Source: Collinsella aerofaciens
Lineage (GTDB): Bacteria; Actinomycetota; Coriobacteriia; Coriobacteriales; Coriobacteriaceae
Direction of reading: 5' to 3'
DNA: 63,899 nt
Assembly (NCBI RefSeq): GCF_015552075.1
Contig: NZ_JADNDZ010000051.1
Span: forward strand, 1-63,899
Shown: positions 35,319 through 44,420 of the stretch, one piece after another
Layout of the letters: each line of letters begins with the position of its first letter
How positions within the stretch are numbered: the first letter of the stretch is position 1
Position numbers and translations under genes: made by a program
The notes under the pieces: generated by a model
Databases searched by the model: none
Seen by the model: only the letters and a program-made list of their open reading frames with translations
Told to the model about the DNA's origin: nothing

Positions 35319-36824
35319 ATGGCGCACGAGCAGCACACCTACATCTGCATCGACCTCAAGACGTTTTATGCCAGCGTCGAGTGCGTGGACCGCGGGCTCG
35401 ATCCACTCACCACCAACCTGGTCGTTGCCGATGAATCACGCGGACGCACGACCATCTGCCTCGCCATCACACAGGCCATGAAGGACTTAGGTATTCACAA
35501 CCGCTGCCGCCTATTCGAGATTCCCGACGGCATCGACTACATCAAGGCCGTACCGCGCATGCAGCACTACATGGAGGTGTCGGCGCAGATCTACGGTATC
35601 TACCTGGAATACGTCAGTCCGCAAGACGTTCACGTCTACTCAATTGACGAGTGCTTTATCGACGTGACACCCTATCTGGACCTCTATCACACCGATGCGG
35701 AAGGCTTCGCCTGCATGTTGCGCGACGAGGTCCTGGCGCGCACCGGCATCACGGCGACGGTCGGCATCGGCCCCAACCTATTCCAGGCCAAAGTTGCACT
35801 CGATATCACCGCCAAGCACGTACCCAGCCGCATCGGCATACTCGACGATGAGACCTTTCGCAAGGAAATCTGGCCCCATCGTCCCATCACCGATATCTGG
35901 GGCATCGGCCCCGGCGTGGCAGCACGACTCGAAAAATACGGCGTCTACGATCTGATGGGCGTCGCGGCGCTCGACGAAAACCTGCTTTACGACGAGCTCG
36001 GCGTCAATGCCGAGTATCTCATCGACCACGCCTTCGGGCGTGAGCCGACAACGATCGCCGATATTCAGGCCTATCGCCCGCAGGCAACCTCAACAACCAC
36101 GGGGCAAGTGCTATCGAAAGGCTATGCCTATGAGCAGGCCTACACCGTCTTGCGCGAGATGGTCGACAACGCCGTGTTGGACTTGGTCGATAAGCACGTA
36201 GTCTGCGACAGCATCTCGCTCTTTGTGGGCTACGCGAGCGAGCGCGCCGACATACGCCGCCTCGACGCCAGTGGTACAGCGCAATATGTGGACGGATGCG
36301 GGCACCTGCGCTCGAGCACGTCGAGTATCGAACCCACCGCAACCGCCGGCCCCGAGCTCGCGCCCCGTGCTCCCAAGCCCGTCCAGCGCGATGACGAAAG
36401 GCGTCGCCTGGTGCGCGAAGCGCAGGCAATCGATGGCATCTTTGTAGGAGAGCATGGCGGCAAACCGCGCGGTGGCTATGCCGCGCTCTTTGCGCACTCC
36501 AACGCCTCGCGAAAGCTACCCGAGCGCACCAATTCGTTTAAGAAGATCATGGGCTATTTCGATGATCTCTGGGCGCAAACCGTCGACCCTAAACGACCGG
36601 TCAAGCGCATCAACCTGGGCTTTGGCAATCTTGTGCCCGAGGAATTTGCCACTATCGATCTGTTTAGCGATGTCGAGGCCGATGAGCGCGAGCGCGACCT
36701 GGCGCGCGCCGTCCTGGCCGTGAAAGGCAAGTACGGCAAGAACGCGCTCGTCAAGGGATTAAGCTTTACCGCCGGCGCTACCGCGCGCGAACGCAACGAC
36801 CAAGTTGGAGGACACCGTGCCTAA
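35319..36824 (+). CDS. Y-family translesion DNA polymerase (UmuC/UvrX-like)
   Basis: The 501-residue polymerase has catalytic carboxylates in YICIDLKTFYASVEC and YSIDECFIDVTPY, the helix-hairpin-helix ITDIWGIGPGVAARLEKYG and a C-terminal little-finger region. It copies damaged DNA with low fidelity. The insert of about 60 residues near 325-385 is Ser/Thr/Pro-rich. The ATG at 35319 follows GGAGGG. It is controlled by two LexA boxes and coupled by an 8-base overlap to a YolD-like gene, the same pairing as in Bacillus SOS cassettes. Confidence 0.92.
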   Translation: MAHEQHTYICIDLKTFYASVECVDRGLDPLTTNLVVADESRGRTTICLAITQAMKDLGIHNRCRLFEIPDGIDYIKAVPRMQHYMEVSAQIYGIYLEYVSPQDVHVYSIDECFIDVTPYLDLYHTDAEGFACMLRDEVLARTGITATVGIGPNLFQAKVALDITAKHVPSRIGILDDETFRKEIWPHRPITDIWGIGPGVAARLEKYGVYDLMGVAALDENLLYDELGVNAEYLIDHAFGREPTTIADIQAYRPQATSTTTGQVLSKGYAYEQAYTVLREMVDNAVLDLVDKHVVCDSISLFVGYASERADIRRLDASGTAQYVDGCGHLRSSTSSIEPTATAGPELAPRAPKPVQRDDERRRLVREAQAIDGIFVGEHGGKPRGGYAALFAHSNASRKLPERTNSFKKIMGYFDDLWAQTVDPKRPVKRINLGFGNLVPEEFATIDLFSDVEADERERDLARAVLAVKGKYGKNALVKGLSFTAGATARERNDQVGGHRA

Positions 36825-37242
36825 ACCCAAACAACAGCCCGTGCGCCCGCCGACCGCCTTCGAGCGCCTGGCGGACCCCGAGGGCAGACGCCGCGCCGCC
36901 GACCCCAACCTCACAGCCAACGGTGCCGTGCGCGCCAACCGCGCCGCACAGTTTATGCCCTTTGCCGCCCTCACGGGATACTACGAACTCGTGCGCAAGC
37001 AGGAAATCACCGTCGAGCCAAAACGTGAGCTCACGGAAGAAAAAGCCCTCGTGCTTTCTAAAAAGCTCGAGGGTCTCAAACGTGGCGACTTGGTCCGTGT
37101 CACCTATTACGATACATACGGCTATCGCAGCCGCACCGGCATCCTCGACGAGGCGCTCCCCGCCTTCAAGCTCCTCAAGCTCCGAGACATCGCCATCGAC
37201 TTCGACGACATCCAAGACATCGAACTGCGCGGACGAGCCTAG
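36817..37242 (+). CDS. YolD-like protein
   Basis: The 141-residue protein has RAAQFMPFAALTGYYELVR and DLVRVTYYDTYGYRSRTG, the YolD pattern. YolD proteins accompany Y-family polymerases and are thought to be a UmuD-like partner; the mechanism is not established. The GTG at 36817 has GGAGG five bases upstream and lies inside the polymerase gene's last codons. Confidence 0.85.
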   Translation: MPKPKQQPVRPPTAFERLADPEGRRRAADPNLTANGAVRANRAAQFMPFAALTGYYELVRKQEITVEPKRELTEEKALVLSKKLEGLKRGDLVRVTYYDTYGYRSRTGILDEALPAFKLLKLRDIAIDFDDIQDIELRGRA

Positions 37243-37268
37243 CCAAGGAAGCGCATCCAGGGCGGCGC

Positions 37269-37652
37269 TTACAGCGTCATGACGTAGTAGCCCGCGTCTT
37301 TCACAGCCGTCTCGAGGACACCACGATCAACCGGCTGTTTAGAGCGCACACGTGCCGTGTGATCCGCATACGTCACCGTTGCCCACACGCCATCCAGCGC
37401 ATTGAGGGCATTGGCCACGTTCTGAGCGCAGCCGTCACAGCTCATGCCGCCGATGAGCAGCTCATCGCTATAGGGATAGTGTGACGCATCGGTATCCACC
37501 ACAATAACCTTTTTGGCCTTCTTGCCGCTCGCACTATCGCTGCAGCAACTCTTCCCGCGTGTCGAAGCGGCAATGCGACGCAGTCCAAAAAACATGCCGA
37601 CGGCAATGACGACCAACACGATGAGATTCGCAGGGTTGAGCAAGTCGCTCAT
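37269..37652 (-). CDS. Membrane-anchored heavy-metal-associated (HMA) protein
   Basis: The 127-residue protein has one N-terminal membrane segment (LIVLVVIAVGMFFGL), a short linker with a CC pair (KSCCSDS) and an HMA domain with GGMSCDGCAQNVANAL, the CXXC copper-type site. It may bind copper or another soft metal at the membrane. The ATG at 37652 follows AAAGGGG. A CsoR-like operator lies upstream at 37682-37698. No P-type ATPase is nearby. Confidence 0.82.
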   Translation of the reverse strand: MSDLLNPANLIVLVVIAVGMFFGLRRIAASTRGKSCCSDSASGKKAKKVIVVDTDASHYPYSDELLIGGMSCDGCAQNVANALNALDGVWATVTYADHTARVRSKQPVDRGVLETAVKDAGYYVMTL

Positions 37653-37681
37653 GCGTTCCCCTTTCAAGTAGCCTTATCTAG

Positions 37682-37698
37682 ATACCCCCATGGGGTGT
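37682..37698 (-). promoter_or_regulatory. CsoR-like operator upstream of the HMA gene
   Basis: ATACCCCCATGGGGTGT is a G/C-tract palindrome of the type recognised by CsoR/RcnR copper or persulfide sensors, placed 30 bases before the HMA start codon. The regulator gene is not in the window. Confidence 0.5.
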
Positions 37699-37760
37699 CC
37701 CCATCTTAACCCAAAATCATGTCCGTTCGGTCAATTAGTTTCCCTCTTCAAACTTTTTTG

Positions 37761-37788
37761 TTGACCATAGCTTACTTTCGTGTATAAG
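37761..37788 (+). promoter_or_regulatory. Promoter of the DUF3793-flavodoxin operon
   Basis: TTGACC and TATAAG are separated by 16 bases, 40 bases before the GTG start of the DUF3793 gene. Confidence 0.65.
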
Positions 37789-37827
37789 TTTTCCTTGGCT
37801 AACAACTGAGGACCCGAAAGGAGCATC

Positions 37828-38532
37828 GTGACTCGAACCATTGACATCCCAACATACCAAACGGCTGTCGTGCGAAACTGCTCCCCTACGCTCGCAGGTA
37901 TCAAGCCGGCTTCGCTCTTTACCTATCCCGGCGTTTACGCCAACCAAAACGGAAAACCCAGCGCCGACCATATCGAAGAGCGACGCTCTCGCCTGCTCTC
38001 CGTCATAGCCCAATGCAACCGCGAGCTCCAGCCGCTCGGAATCCATATGAGCGTTTTGGTCTGGCGCCCCTGCGGAGCGCTCATCTATGTGTACCGCCCT
38101 GCGGACCTCATGCGATACCTCTCCGACCCCCGCGCCACGACGGCGCTTGTCGCCGAAGGTTACGATGTCCACAACCTGCCCGCATCCCTGGTGCATCTCG
38201 CCGCGCGCATCACGCTGGCAAGCAGCAATGCCGCAGAAAGCGCCTATGACGGCAGTGTCTGCGCACTCGCGCGAAATAGGCACTGCGATACGGGGTGCAT
38301 GTGCGAGTTCCCCCACGAAATTGGCTATTTTTTGGGCTATCCCTACGAAGATGTCCATCAGTTTATCGTCCAGCACGGCGAAAACTATAAGGTCTTTGGC
38401 GCCTGGAAGGTATACACAAACGTCGAACAGGCGCTCACGACCTTCGATTCCTATCGTGCATGCACGCAATACCTTACCTACATCTATCAGCAGGGCTGCA
38501 GCTTGGCGCAACTTGCCCAGGCAACCCGATAG
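37828..38532 (+). CDS. DUF3793 family protein
   Basis: The 234-residue protein has the DUF3793 signature FPHEIGYFLGYPYEDVHQFI followed by GAWKVYTNVEQALTTFDSY, and cysteines in CDTGCMC. The family occurs in anaerobes, commonly beside a flavodoxin, and probably belongs to an iron- or redox-related response; the function is not established. The GTG at 37828 follows AAAGGAG. It is co-transcribed with the flavodoxin gene, 46 bases downstream. Confidence 0.85.
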   Translation: MTRTIDIPTYQTAVVRNCSPTLAGIKPASLFTYPGVYANQNGKPSADHIEERRSRLLSVIAQCNRELQPLGIHMSVLVWRPCGALIYVYRPADLMRYLSDPRATTALVAEGYDVHNLPASLVHLAARITLASSNAAESAYDGSVCALARNRHCDTGCMCEFPHEIGYFLGYPYEDVHQFIVQHGENYKVFGAWKVYTNVEQALTTFDSYRACTQYLTYIYQQGCSLAQLAQATR

Positions 38533-38578
38533 AACATAGAAGCCGCGGCAAGCTGCCGCACAACTGAAAGGACTCAAC

Positions 38579-38998
38579 ATGAGCAAGATCGCCGTCGTCT
38601 ACTGGAGCGGCACGGGCAACACCGAGGCCATGGCAAACCTCGTCGCCGAAGGCGCCACGTCCGCGGGTGCCGAGGCAGAGGTCATCTCCTGCGCCGACTT
38701 CTCCGCAGACAAGGCCGAAGGCTGTGACGCCATCGCCTTCGGCTGCCCCGCCATGGGCTCCGAGGAACTCGAGTACGATGAGTTCCAGCCGATGTGGGAC
38801 GAGGTCAAGGAGACTCTCGGCGACAAGAAGGTCGTCCTCTTTGGCTCCTATTCATGGGCCGAGGGCGAGTGGATGGACAACTGGAAGGCCGACGCCGACG
38901 ATGCCGGCGTCAACGTCGTGGACTCCACCATCTGCTACGACGCGCCCGACGACGAGGGCGAGACCGCTTGCAAGGCCCTCGGAGCCGAGCTCGCGTAA
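38579..38998 (+). CDS. Flavodoxin
   Basis: The 139-residue electron carrier has the FMN phosphate loop WSGTGNTEAMA, FGCPAMGSEELE and the SYSWAEGEWMDNW segment near the isoalloxazine ring, as in short-chain clostridial flavodoxins. It would replace ferredoxin in low-iron electron transfer and could reduce the radical SAM and anaerobic reductase activases. The start follows GAAAGGA. A strong bidirectional terminator follows. Confidence 0.93.
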   Translation: MSKIAVVYWSGTGNTEAMANLVAEGATSAGAEAEVISCADFSADKAEGCDAIAFGCPAMGSEELEYDEFQPMWDEVKETLGDKKVVLFGSYSWAEGEWMDNWKADADDAGVNVVDSTICYDAPDDEGETACKALGAELA

Positions 38999-39050
38999 CG
39001 AACCCAGGGCTTCCAAAAGAGCCTGCATCAAAGCACATCCCCATCCCTAC

Positions 39051-39092
39051 AAAAGAGCGGGGGCTGGATTCAAGTCCAGCCCCCGCTCTTTT
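39051..39092. terminator. Bidirectional terminator between flavodoxin and the ABC importer
   Basis: An 18-bp perfect stem with loop TTCAAG is flanked by A-run and T-run on opposite sides, so it can end transcripts from both convergent operons. Confidence 0.9.
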
Positions 39093-39115
39093 GTAACGGC
39101 AGTTACATCAACCGG

Positions 39116-39868
39116 CTACGAGATATTGCCCAAGAACGCCTTGGTGCGCTCGCTCTTAGGATGGTCGAAGACCTCGCTCGGCGTACCCTCTTCCACAATG
39201 ACGCCACCGTCCATAAAGACGACGCGGTCGGCGACATCGCGGGCAAAGCCCATCTCGTGCGTCACGACGATCATGGTCATACCGTCGTGCGCCAGGTCGC
39301 GCATGACGCCCAGGACGTCGCGCACGAGCTCAGGGTCGAGCGCCGAGGTGGCCTCGTCAAAGAGCATGACGTGCGGGTTCATCGACAGGGCGCGGGCGAT
39401 GGCAACGCGCTGCTGCTGGCCGCCCGAAAGCTGACTCGGCATAAAATCGATGCGCTCAGCAAGACCGACCTTGGTCAGCTCCTCGACGGCGATCTTCTCG
39501 GCCTCTTCCTTGCTGCGCTTGAGCACCTTTTGTTGCGCAAGCATGACGTTCTTTTTGACCGACAGGTGCGGGAACAAATTGAACTGCTGGAACACCATAC
39601 CCAGATGCGTACGCACTTTGTTGAGGTCGACACCCTTGGCGCACACATCCACGCCCTCAACGATAATCGAGCCACTCGTGGGATGCTCCAGACGATTGAT
39701 GCAGCGAAGCATCGTCGACTTGCCCGAGCCCGAGGGGCCCAAGACCACAACGACCTCACCCTTGTGCACATCCAGATCGATATCGCGCAGGACCACGTTG
39801 TCGCCAAAGGCCTTCTGGAGGTTCTTGATACTGACGACGACCTCGTTCGAGTTATTGGTTTCGCTCAT
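39116..39868 (-). CDS. Polar amino-acid ABC transporter ATPase (GlnQ-like)
   Basis: The 250-residue ATPase has Walker [11 protein letters not shown]-loop [12 protein letters not shown], signature [15 protein letters not shown], Walker [15 protein letters not shown] and the H-loop THEMGFA. This is the GlnQ/HisP subfamily that powers uptake of polar amino acids. It is the last gene of the operon with the permease and binding-protein genes, 12 bases after the permease stop. Confidence 0.93.
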   Translation of the reverse strand: MSETNNSNEVVVSIKNLQKAFGDNVVLRDIDLDVHKGEVVVVLGPSGSGKSTMLRCINRLEHPTSGSIIVEGVDVCAKGVDLNKVRTHLGMVFQQFNLFPHLSVKKNVMLAQQKVLKRSKEEAEKIAVEELTKVGLAERIDFMPSQLSGGQQQRVAIARALSMNPHVMLFDEATSALDPELVRDVLGVMRDLAHDGMTMIVVTHEMGFARDVADRVVFMDGGVIVEEGTPSEVFDHPKSERTKAFLGNIS

Positions 39869-39880
39869 GATAGGACCTCC

Positions 39881-41242
39881 TTACAGACCGGCGATGTGAT
39901 CGGCGGGCGTCGCGACAACCTGTCCGGCGCTCTTGGCGGGACGCTTCTTCTTGGTCTCGGCCGTGCCCAAAAGCCTCGCCTCAAGACCGCTCACCAAGCG
40001 AGCGAGCGGCAGGGTGATGACCAGATAGAACAGGGCGGCAACCACGTACGGTGTAATGGAGCCCGTCGTGGCCACGATGGTACGGGCGTTCATGACGATC
40101 TCGACCACACCCACGGCGGCAAGCAGCGACGTATCCTTGTAAAGCAAGATAAACTCGCTGGTCAGCGTAGGCAAAACATTACGGAACGTCTGCGGAATCA
40201 TGACATAGAGCAGCGTCTGGAACGCGTTCATGCCCAGCGAACGCGCAGCCTCGTTTTGGCCCTTGGGGATCGATTGAATACCGGCACGGAAGATCTCGCA
40301 TAGGTACGCAGACGAGTTCATGGCCATGACGATGACGCCCAAGACATAGTCGTCCACCTTGACGCCGGCCAACGGCAGACCGAAGAACGCGATATAGATC
40401 TGCAGGAACGCCGGCGTACCGCGAATGATATTCACATAGATGCCGGCAAGGCAACGCAGGATGCGCGACTTGGAGATGCGCATGAGCGACAAGGCAAAGC
40501 CAAAGGGGATTGCCAGCGGAAACGCCACGAGCACGATCGAGAGCGACATGAGGAAGCCCTTAAAGACGATCGGCAGGCTTTGGACCAAAATGACCGGGTT
40601 TAAGAACAGGCGCAGAAACATATTGGAGTTCCAGGCCTCGACCCACGGCTGCTCCTTAAGGTCGGCCAGGAAGTTATCGAATGCCGTCACGCCCTTAATC
40701 TCGACGGGAGGAATCTTGGAAATCTTCTTGGTCGAACCGTCGGCGAGCGTATAGGTGCCGCTAAAGGCCTCATCGCCGCCCTCGACGGGAAACGTCACAC
40801 CGTAAACCTCGACACGGAAAAAACCGCCGGCAGGCGCCGTCTCGCCAAAGTCAATCTTGAGCGTCTGGCCGTCAGCCTTGCACGTGGGCTTCATGGGCGT
40901 ACGATCCATGAGGTCCTCGCCCGAGAGCATCGTCAATCGCGTGTCATCGGTACCAAACGTCGTGCCGTCGACAAACGTCAGCGAAAGACCGCTCAGCTCC
41001 TCGTCGGCATCGGCCTGAACTTCCCAAGTGATGCGCGTCTCGGTGCCGCCGACCACAGCGCTGCCCGAACCAGTGTTGGGTCGGGCGGTAATCTTTGCGG
41101 TCTCAAGCGCCTGGGCGGTCGTGGGCACGCAGGCCCCCGCGCATACCAGGGCGAGCGCCACAGCCAGGGCACAGGCCAGCTTTTGGAGCATCGAGGGCAG
41201 TGGAAAACGCTGCTCCGCGGCCCCTTTGTTCAGTCGAGACAA
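39881..41242 (-). CDS. Amino-acid ABC permease with fused N-terminal extracytoplasmic domain
   Basis: The 453-residue protein has a signal sequence (LACALAVALALVCAGA), an extracytoplasmic region of about 170 residues (ITARPNTGSGSAVVGGTET to VEIKGVTAFDNFL) and a HisM/GlnP-type permease domain with NIIRGTPAFLQIYIAFFGLPL and the EAA loop EAARSLGMNAFQTLLYVMIPQ. Permeases of this family normally lack the large N-terminal domain; it resembles neither binding-protein domain clearly. Start is TTG at 41242 behind TAGGAG; an ATG at 41191 has no ribosome binding site. Confidence 0.85.
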   Translation of the reverse strand: MSRLNKGAAEQRFPLPSMLQKLACALAVALALVCAGACVPTTAQALETAKITARPNTGSGSAVVGGTETRITWEVQADADEELSGLSLTFVDGTTFGTDDTRLTMLSGEDLMDRTPMKPTCKADGQTLKIDFGETAPAGGFFRVEVYGVTFPVEGGDEAFSGTYTLADGSTKKISKIPPVEIKGVTAFDNFLADLKEQPWVEAWNSNMFLRLFLNPVILVQSLPIVFKGFLMSLSIVLVAFPLAIPFGFALSLMRISKSRILRCLAGIYVNIIRGTPAFLQIYIAFFGLPLAGVKVDDYVLGVIVMAMNSSAYLCEIFRAGIQSIPKGQNEAARSLGMNAFQTLLYVMIPQTFRNVLPTLTSEFILLYKDTSLLAAVGVVEIVMNARTIVATTGSITPYVVAALFYLVITLPLARLVSGLEARLLGTAETKKKRPAKSAGQVVATPADHIAGL

Positions 41243-41310
41243 GGTGGCTCCTATCGTAGAAGTTGCCGGCAAAACGAGACGGAAAAGCTCTCCGTCAAGA
41301 GAAGCGCAAA

Positions 41311-41338
41311 GGCCCTCTCCGCCAAAACGGAAAGGGCC
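41311..41338 (-). terminator. Intercistronic hairpin after the binding-protein gene
   Basis: Stem GGCCCTCTCCG/CGGAAAGGGCC with one mismatch lies between the binding protein and permease genes, 22 bases after the former. The T-run is weak. Partial termination here would give more binding protein than permease. Confidence 0.55.
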
Positions 41339-41360
41339 CGCGCGCAATCAAGTAGCTATT

Positions 41361-42221
41361 TTACTTGATGTTGTACTTAGCCATGAGGGCGTCAACGGTA
41401 CCGTCATCAGTCAGGTCCTTGATGGCCTGGTTGATGTCGTCCTTGAGCTTGGTGTTGCCCTGGTTGATGGCGATGGCGTACTCCTCGCCGGTGCTGATCT
41501 GCTTGATGGTCTGGCAGGTGTTGAACTGCTCGGCGGTCAGCTGGCTGGCAACGGAGCGGTTGGTGACTACGGCGTCGCCCTTATCGGACTGCAGGGCGCT
41601 GAAGCACTCGGTAGCGTCCTTGTAGGGGACGATCTTGGCCTTGGGGAAGTTCTCCTGGGCAAAGGCCTCGGCGGTCGAGCCAGACTGGACGATGATGGTA
41701 GCGTCAGCGTTGTTGAGCTTCTCGCTGTAGTTGTCGGCCGTGATGTCGGTGTTATCGACCTTGGTCACGATAGCCTGATCGTCCATGTAATAGGAATCAG
41801 AGAAAGTGACTTCCTTCTCACGCTCGGGCGTGTCGGTGATAGCCGCGATGGAAACGTCATACTTGGCGCCCGAAGCGACGCCCGGAACCAGCGTGTCAAA
41901 GTCATTGTTGACATACTCGACATCCAGGCCCAGCTTGTCGCCGATAGCCTTGATGAGCTCAAGGTCAAAGCCCTGATAATCGCCGTTGTCATCCTTGTAC
42001 TCAAACGGAGCGTACTCGGCAGAGGTGCCGACGGTCAGTGTACCGTCCTTGACGAGCGCGTACTCCTTGGAGCCGTCGACCTTCTCGACCTTAGCGTCGT
42101 CAGAGCTGCTGGAACCGGCATCAGAACCAGAGGTGGCGTTGGACGAGCCGCAGCCCGTCAGTGCGAGGGCGAGCGCCATGGCGCCTGTGGCGGCAAATGC
42201 GCCAAGCTTCTTCAGCTTCAT
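41361..42221 (-). CDS. Amino-acid-binding lipoprotein of ABC transporter
   Basis: The 286-residue protein has a lipoprotein signal with lipobox ALTGC, a Ser-rich linker and a family 3 solute-binding domain (LTVGTSAEYAPFEYKDDNG, GFDLELIKAIGDKLGL, YDVSIAAITDTPEREKEV). It captures a polar amino acid, not further specified, for the adjacent permease. The ATG at 42221 follows GGAAGGAG. It is the first gene of the operon, behind a consensus promoter. Confidence 0.93.
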   Translation of the reverse strand: MKLKKLGAFAATGAMALALALTGCGSSNATSGSDAGSSSSDDAKVEKVDGSKEYALVKDGTLTVGTSAEYAPFEYKDDNGDYQGFDLELIKAIGDKLGLDVEYVNNDFDTLVPGVASGAKYDVSIAAITDTPEREKEVTFSDSYYMDDQAIVTKVDNTDITADNYSEKLNNADATIIVQSGSTAEAFAQENFPKAKIVPYKDATECFSALQSDKGDAVVTNRSVASQLTAEQFNTCQTIKQISTGEEYAIAINQGNTKLKDDINQAIKDLTDDGTVDALMAKYNIK

Positions 42222-42278
42222 AATCAGTCTCCTTCCGGTGACCTCGTTTGATTCAGAGGTCTGCAAAAACTGTTGGCT

Positions 42279-42307
42279 ATTATGCACCCGGAATTACGAA
42301 TCTGCAA
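42279..42307 (-). promoter_or_regulatory. Promoter of the amino-acid ABC importer operon
   Basis: On the minus strand TTGCAG and CATAAT are separated by exactly 17 bases, 58 bases before the binding-protein start. Confidence 0.7.
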
Positions 42308-42368
42308 TGAGAAAACTGATTGAAACAAACCCATAACGTGAATGGAACACTCCACTTTGTAACAGTCA

Positions 42369-43235
42369 TTACTGCTGCAATGACCTTAATAGTCTAATTT
42401 CAGCTGCATAACCTGCAAGTTCGTTCGGAGTCTCCAAAATAAACGGCAGCGAACGCAAACGGCCATTCGATACAATATTCTGCATAACCTGCATACCGCC
42501 ACCAAATTCCTCGCTGCCAAGGTATCCCTTGCCGATGCACTCGTGACGATCTTTATGGGCGCCACAAGGGTTCTTCGAATCGTTGATGTGTACGGCATGT
42601 AAGCGATCGATACCCACCACGCGGTCGAACTCGTCGAGTACGTCGTCCAGTTCATGGATGATGTCGTAGCCGGCATCGCTCACATGGCAGGTGTCCAAAC
42701 AAACGCCCAGCTTTTCGGACAGCTCTGGGCGCTTGGCGGCAACGCCCTCGATAATGCACGCCAGTTCTTCAAAGCTACGGCCCACCTCGGTGCCCTTTCC
42801 TGCCATGGTCTCGAGTAATACCGTCGTCTGCTGCCCCTCAAACATCACCTGGCACAGCGTGTCGACAATCATCTGAATGCCGACGTCGGAGCCCTGTCCC
42901 ACATGCGCACCGGGATGGAAGTTGTAGTAGTTGCCGGGCAGCGCTTCCAGACGCTGCAAATCTTCCGCCATAGCCTCCAAGGCAAACTCGCGCGCCCGCT
43001 CCTTAGCGGAGCAGGGGTTATAGGTATACGGGGCATGCGCCACCAGCGGTCCAAAGTCGTTTTGCGCCATAAGCTCGCGCAGAGCCGCCACGTCATCCAT
43101 GTCAAGGTCTTTTGCCTTGCCACCGCGCGGGTTGCGCGTAAAGAATGCAAAGGTATTGGCGCCAATGGACAACGCCGTCTCCCCCATTGCCCGATAGCCC
43201 TTCGTCGTCGAAAGATGGCACCCAATCGTCAGCAT
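42369..43235 (-). CDS. nfo: Deoxyribonuclease IV (AP endonuclease)
   Basis: The 288-residue enzyme cleaves abasic sites in base-excision repair. It has the AP endonuclease 2 signatures [47 protein letters not shown] and [22 protein letters not shown], which hold the three-zinc ligands. The ATG at 43235 (MLTIGCHLS) fits the family; upstream ATGs are in the ribosome binding region. Confidence 0.93.
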   Translation of the reverse strand: MLTIGCHLSTTKGYRAMGETALSIGANTFAFFTRNPRGGKAKDLDMDDVAALRELMAQNDFGPLVAHAPYTYNPCSAKERAREFALEAMAEDLQRLEALPGNYYNFHPGAHVGQGSDVGIQMIVDTLCQVMFEGQQTTVLLETMAGKGTEVGRSFEELACIIEGVAAKRPELSEKLGVCLDTCHVSDAGYDIIHELDDVLDEFDRVVGIDRLHAVHINDSKNPCGAHKDRHECIGKGYLGSEEFGGGMQVMQNIVSNGRLRSLPFILETPNELAGYAAEIRLLRSLQQ

Positions 43236-43254
43236 CTCCAGCTCCCTCTTCATC

Positions 43255-43345
43255 AGTTGCGGTGAAATACGGTCTATTGGTGCCCTATTTTGGCGCAAGC
43301 AGACCGTATTCCACCGCAAGTTATAAAAGGGGCATCAGGAGCAAA
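43255..43345. repeat. Hairpin repeat, copy 1
   Basis: Bases 43257-43275 pair with 43301-43319 with one mismatch, and the element ends AAGTTATAAAAGGGGCATCAGGAGC. A second copy lies at 44421-44508. The two copies differ in the middle of the stem (CGGTCT/AGACCG here) but both sides changed together. Confidence 0.7.
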
Positions 43346-43387
43346 GGCCTCCAGGCATTCCAAGCGCTGGCGCCATGCCCCCACGCC

Positions 43388-44407
43388 CTAAAGTTTCAAG
43401 CGAATCGCATCGATGATGTGCGCACAGCGCTGTGTGGCGGCTAGGGACATGATGGGGCTTTCGAGTTTCCCCGCCTGAATGAGCTGCGTCGCATGCGACG
43501 CCTCACCGTAAAAATCATCGACCTCAAATGGTGCATCGATTTCGAGTATCCGACCGTCGGAATACTTCACATGAGCGAGCTCGGGGCGATGGAGCCGCTC
43601 GATTTCCAACGAGCCCCGCTCACAGGCAATCGTTAAGCGGCTTTCATATGTTGCTTTGCCGTCGCACACCATATGAATGGGTATACCGTCGACGCTCATA
43701 TGGATCTCGTCGGCCCAATCGACGCGGCCGCCCGATACGTCACGCCAGCGAACTTCACGAGACGAAACCTCGCAAGCGCCCGCGAGCAAATCCTCAAACC
43801 AACCGACTGCATAGCAGCCCATGTCATATAGACAGCCGCCCTGCAACGGATCAAGCAGATAGTCTGAAGGAGACTCGCCGTAATCGAGCTTTTGCACGCT
43901 TTCAATCGAGACAATACGGCCAAGCTCACCCGACGCAAGCAAGTCCTTCACGCGAGTGCGCATCGGGCAAAACCGATTCTTCATCGCCTCCATAAACAGC
44001 ACGCCGCGCTCGCGAGAGGTGGAGGCAATCGAGAGAGCCTCTTCCTCACTCAAAACGGCCGGCTTTTCGCACAGCACGGCCTTTCCGGCGCACAGCGCGC
44101 GACAGGCCCAACGCGTATGCATGCCATGCGGAAGAGCCAAGTAAATTGCGTCGACATCGGGGTCGGCAATCAGCGCGTCATAAGCCGCATCGCCGTTATC
44201 GTCGACCGAGGCATGGCCATGCGCAGCATCAATCGAAAACGCTCGGCAAAATTCCTCGACATGTGCAGGAGTGCGGCCGGCCGCAGCCACCAGCCGTGCC
44301 CCGTCGACCTTCTTGAGCGACGATGCAAATCGATGAGAAATGTGCCCAGCGCCCAAAATGCCCCAACGAACCTCACGCGAATCATCCCATGAATCCCGAT
44401 GGCCCAC
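43388..44407 (-). CDS. Gfo/Idh/MocA-family NAD(P)-dependent oxidoreductase
   Basis: The 339-residue enzyme has the Rossmann motif WGILGAGHISHRFASSL, the family EKP motif in VLCEKPAVLSEEE and the C-terminal substrate domain with GGCLYDMGCYAVGW. Substrates are typically sugars or polyols, unknown here. Start is GTG at 44407 behind AAGGGGG. The gene is bracketed by two copies of a hairpin repeat. Confidence 0.87.
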   Translation of the reverse strand: MGHRDSWDDSREVRWGILGAGHISHRFASSLKKVDGARLVAAAGRTPAHVEEFCRAFSIDAAHGHASVDDNGDAAYDALIADPDVDAIYLALPHGMHTRWACRALCAGKAVLCEKPAVLSEEEALSIASTSRERGVLFMEAMKNRFCPMRTRVKDLLASGELGRIVSIESVQKLDYGESPSDYLLDPLQGGCLYDMGCYAVGWFEDLLAGACEVSSREVRWRDVSGGRVDWADEIHMSVDGIPIHMVCDGKATYESRLTIACERGSLEIERLHRPELAHVKYSDGRILEIDAPFEVDDFYGEASHATQLIQAGKLESPIMSLAATQRCAHIIDAIRLKL

Positions 44408-44420
44408 GACAGCCCCCTTC

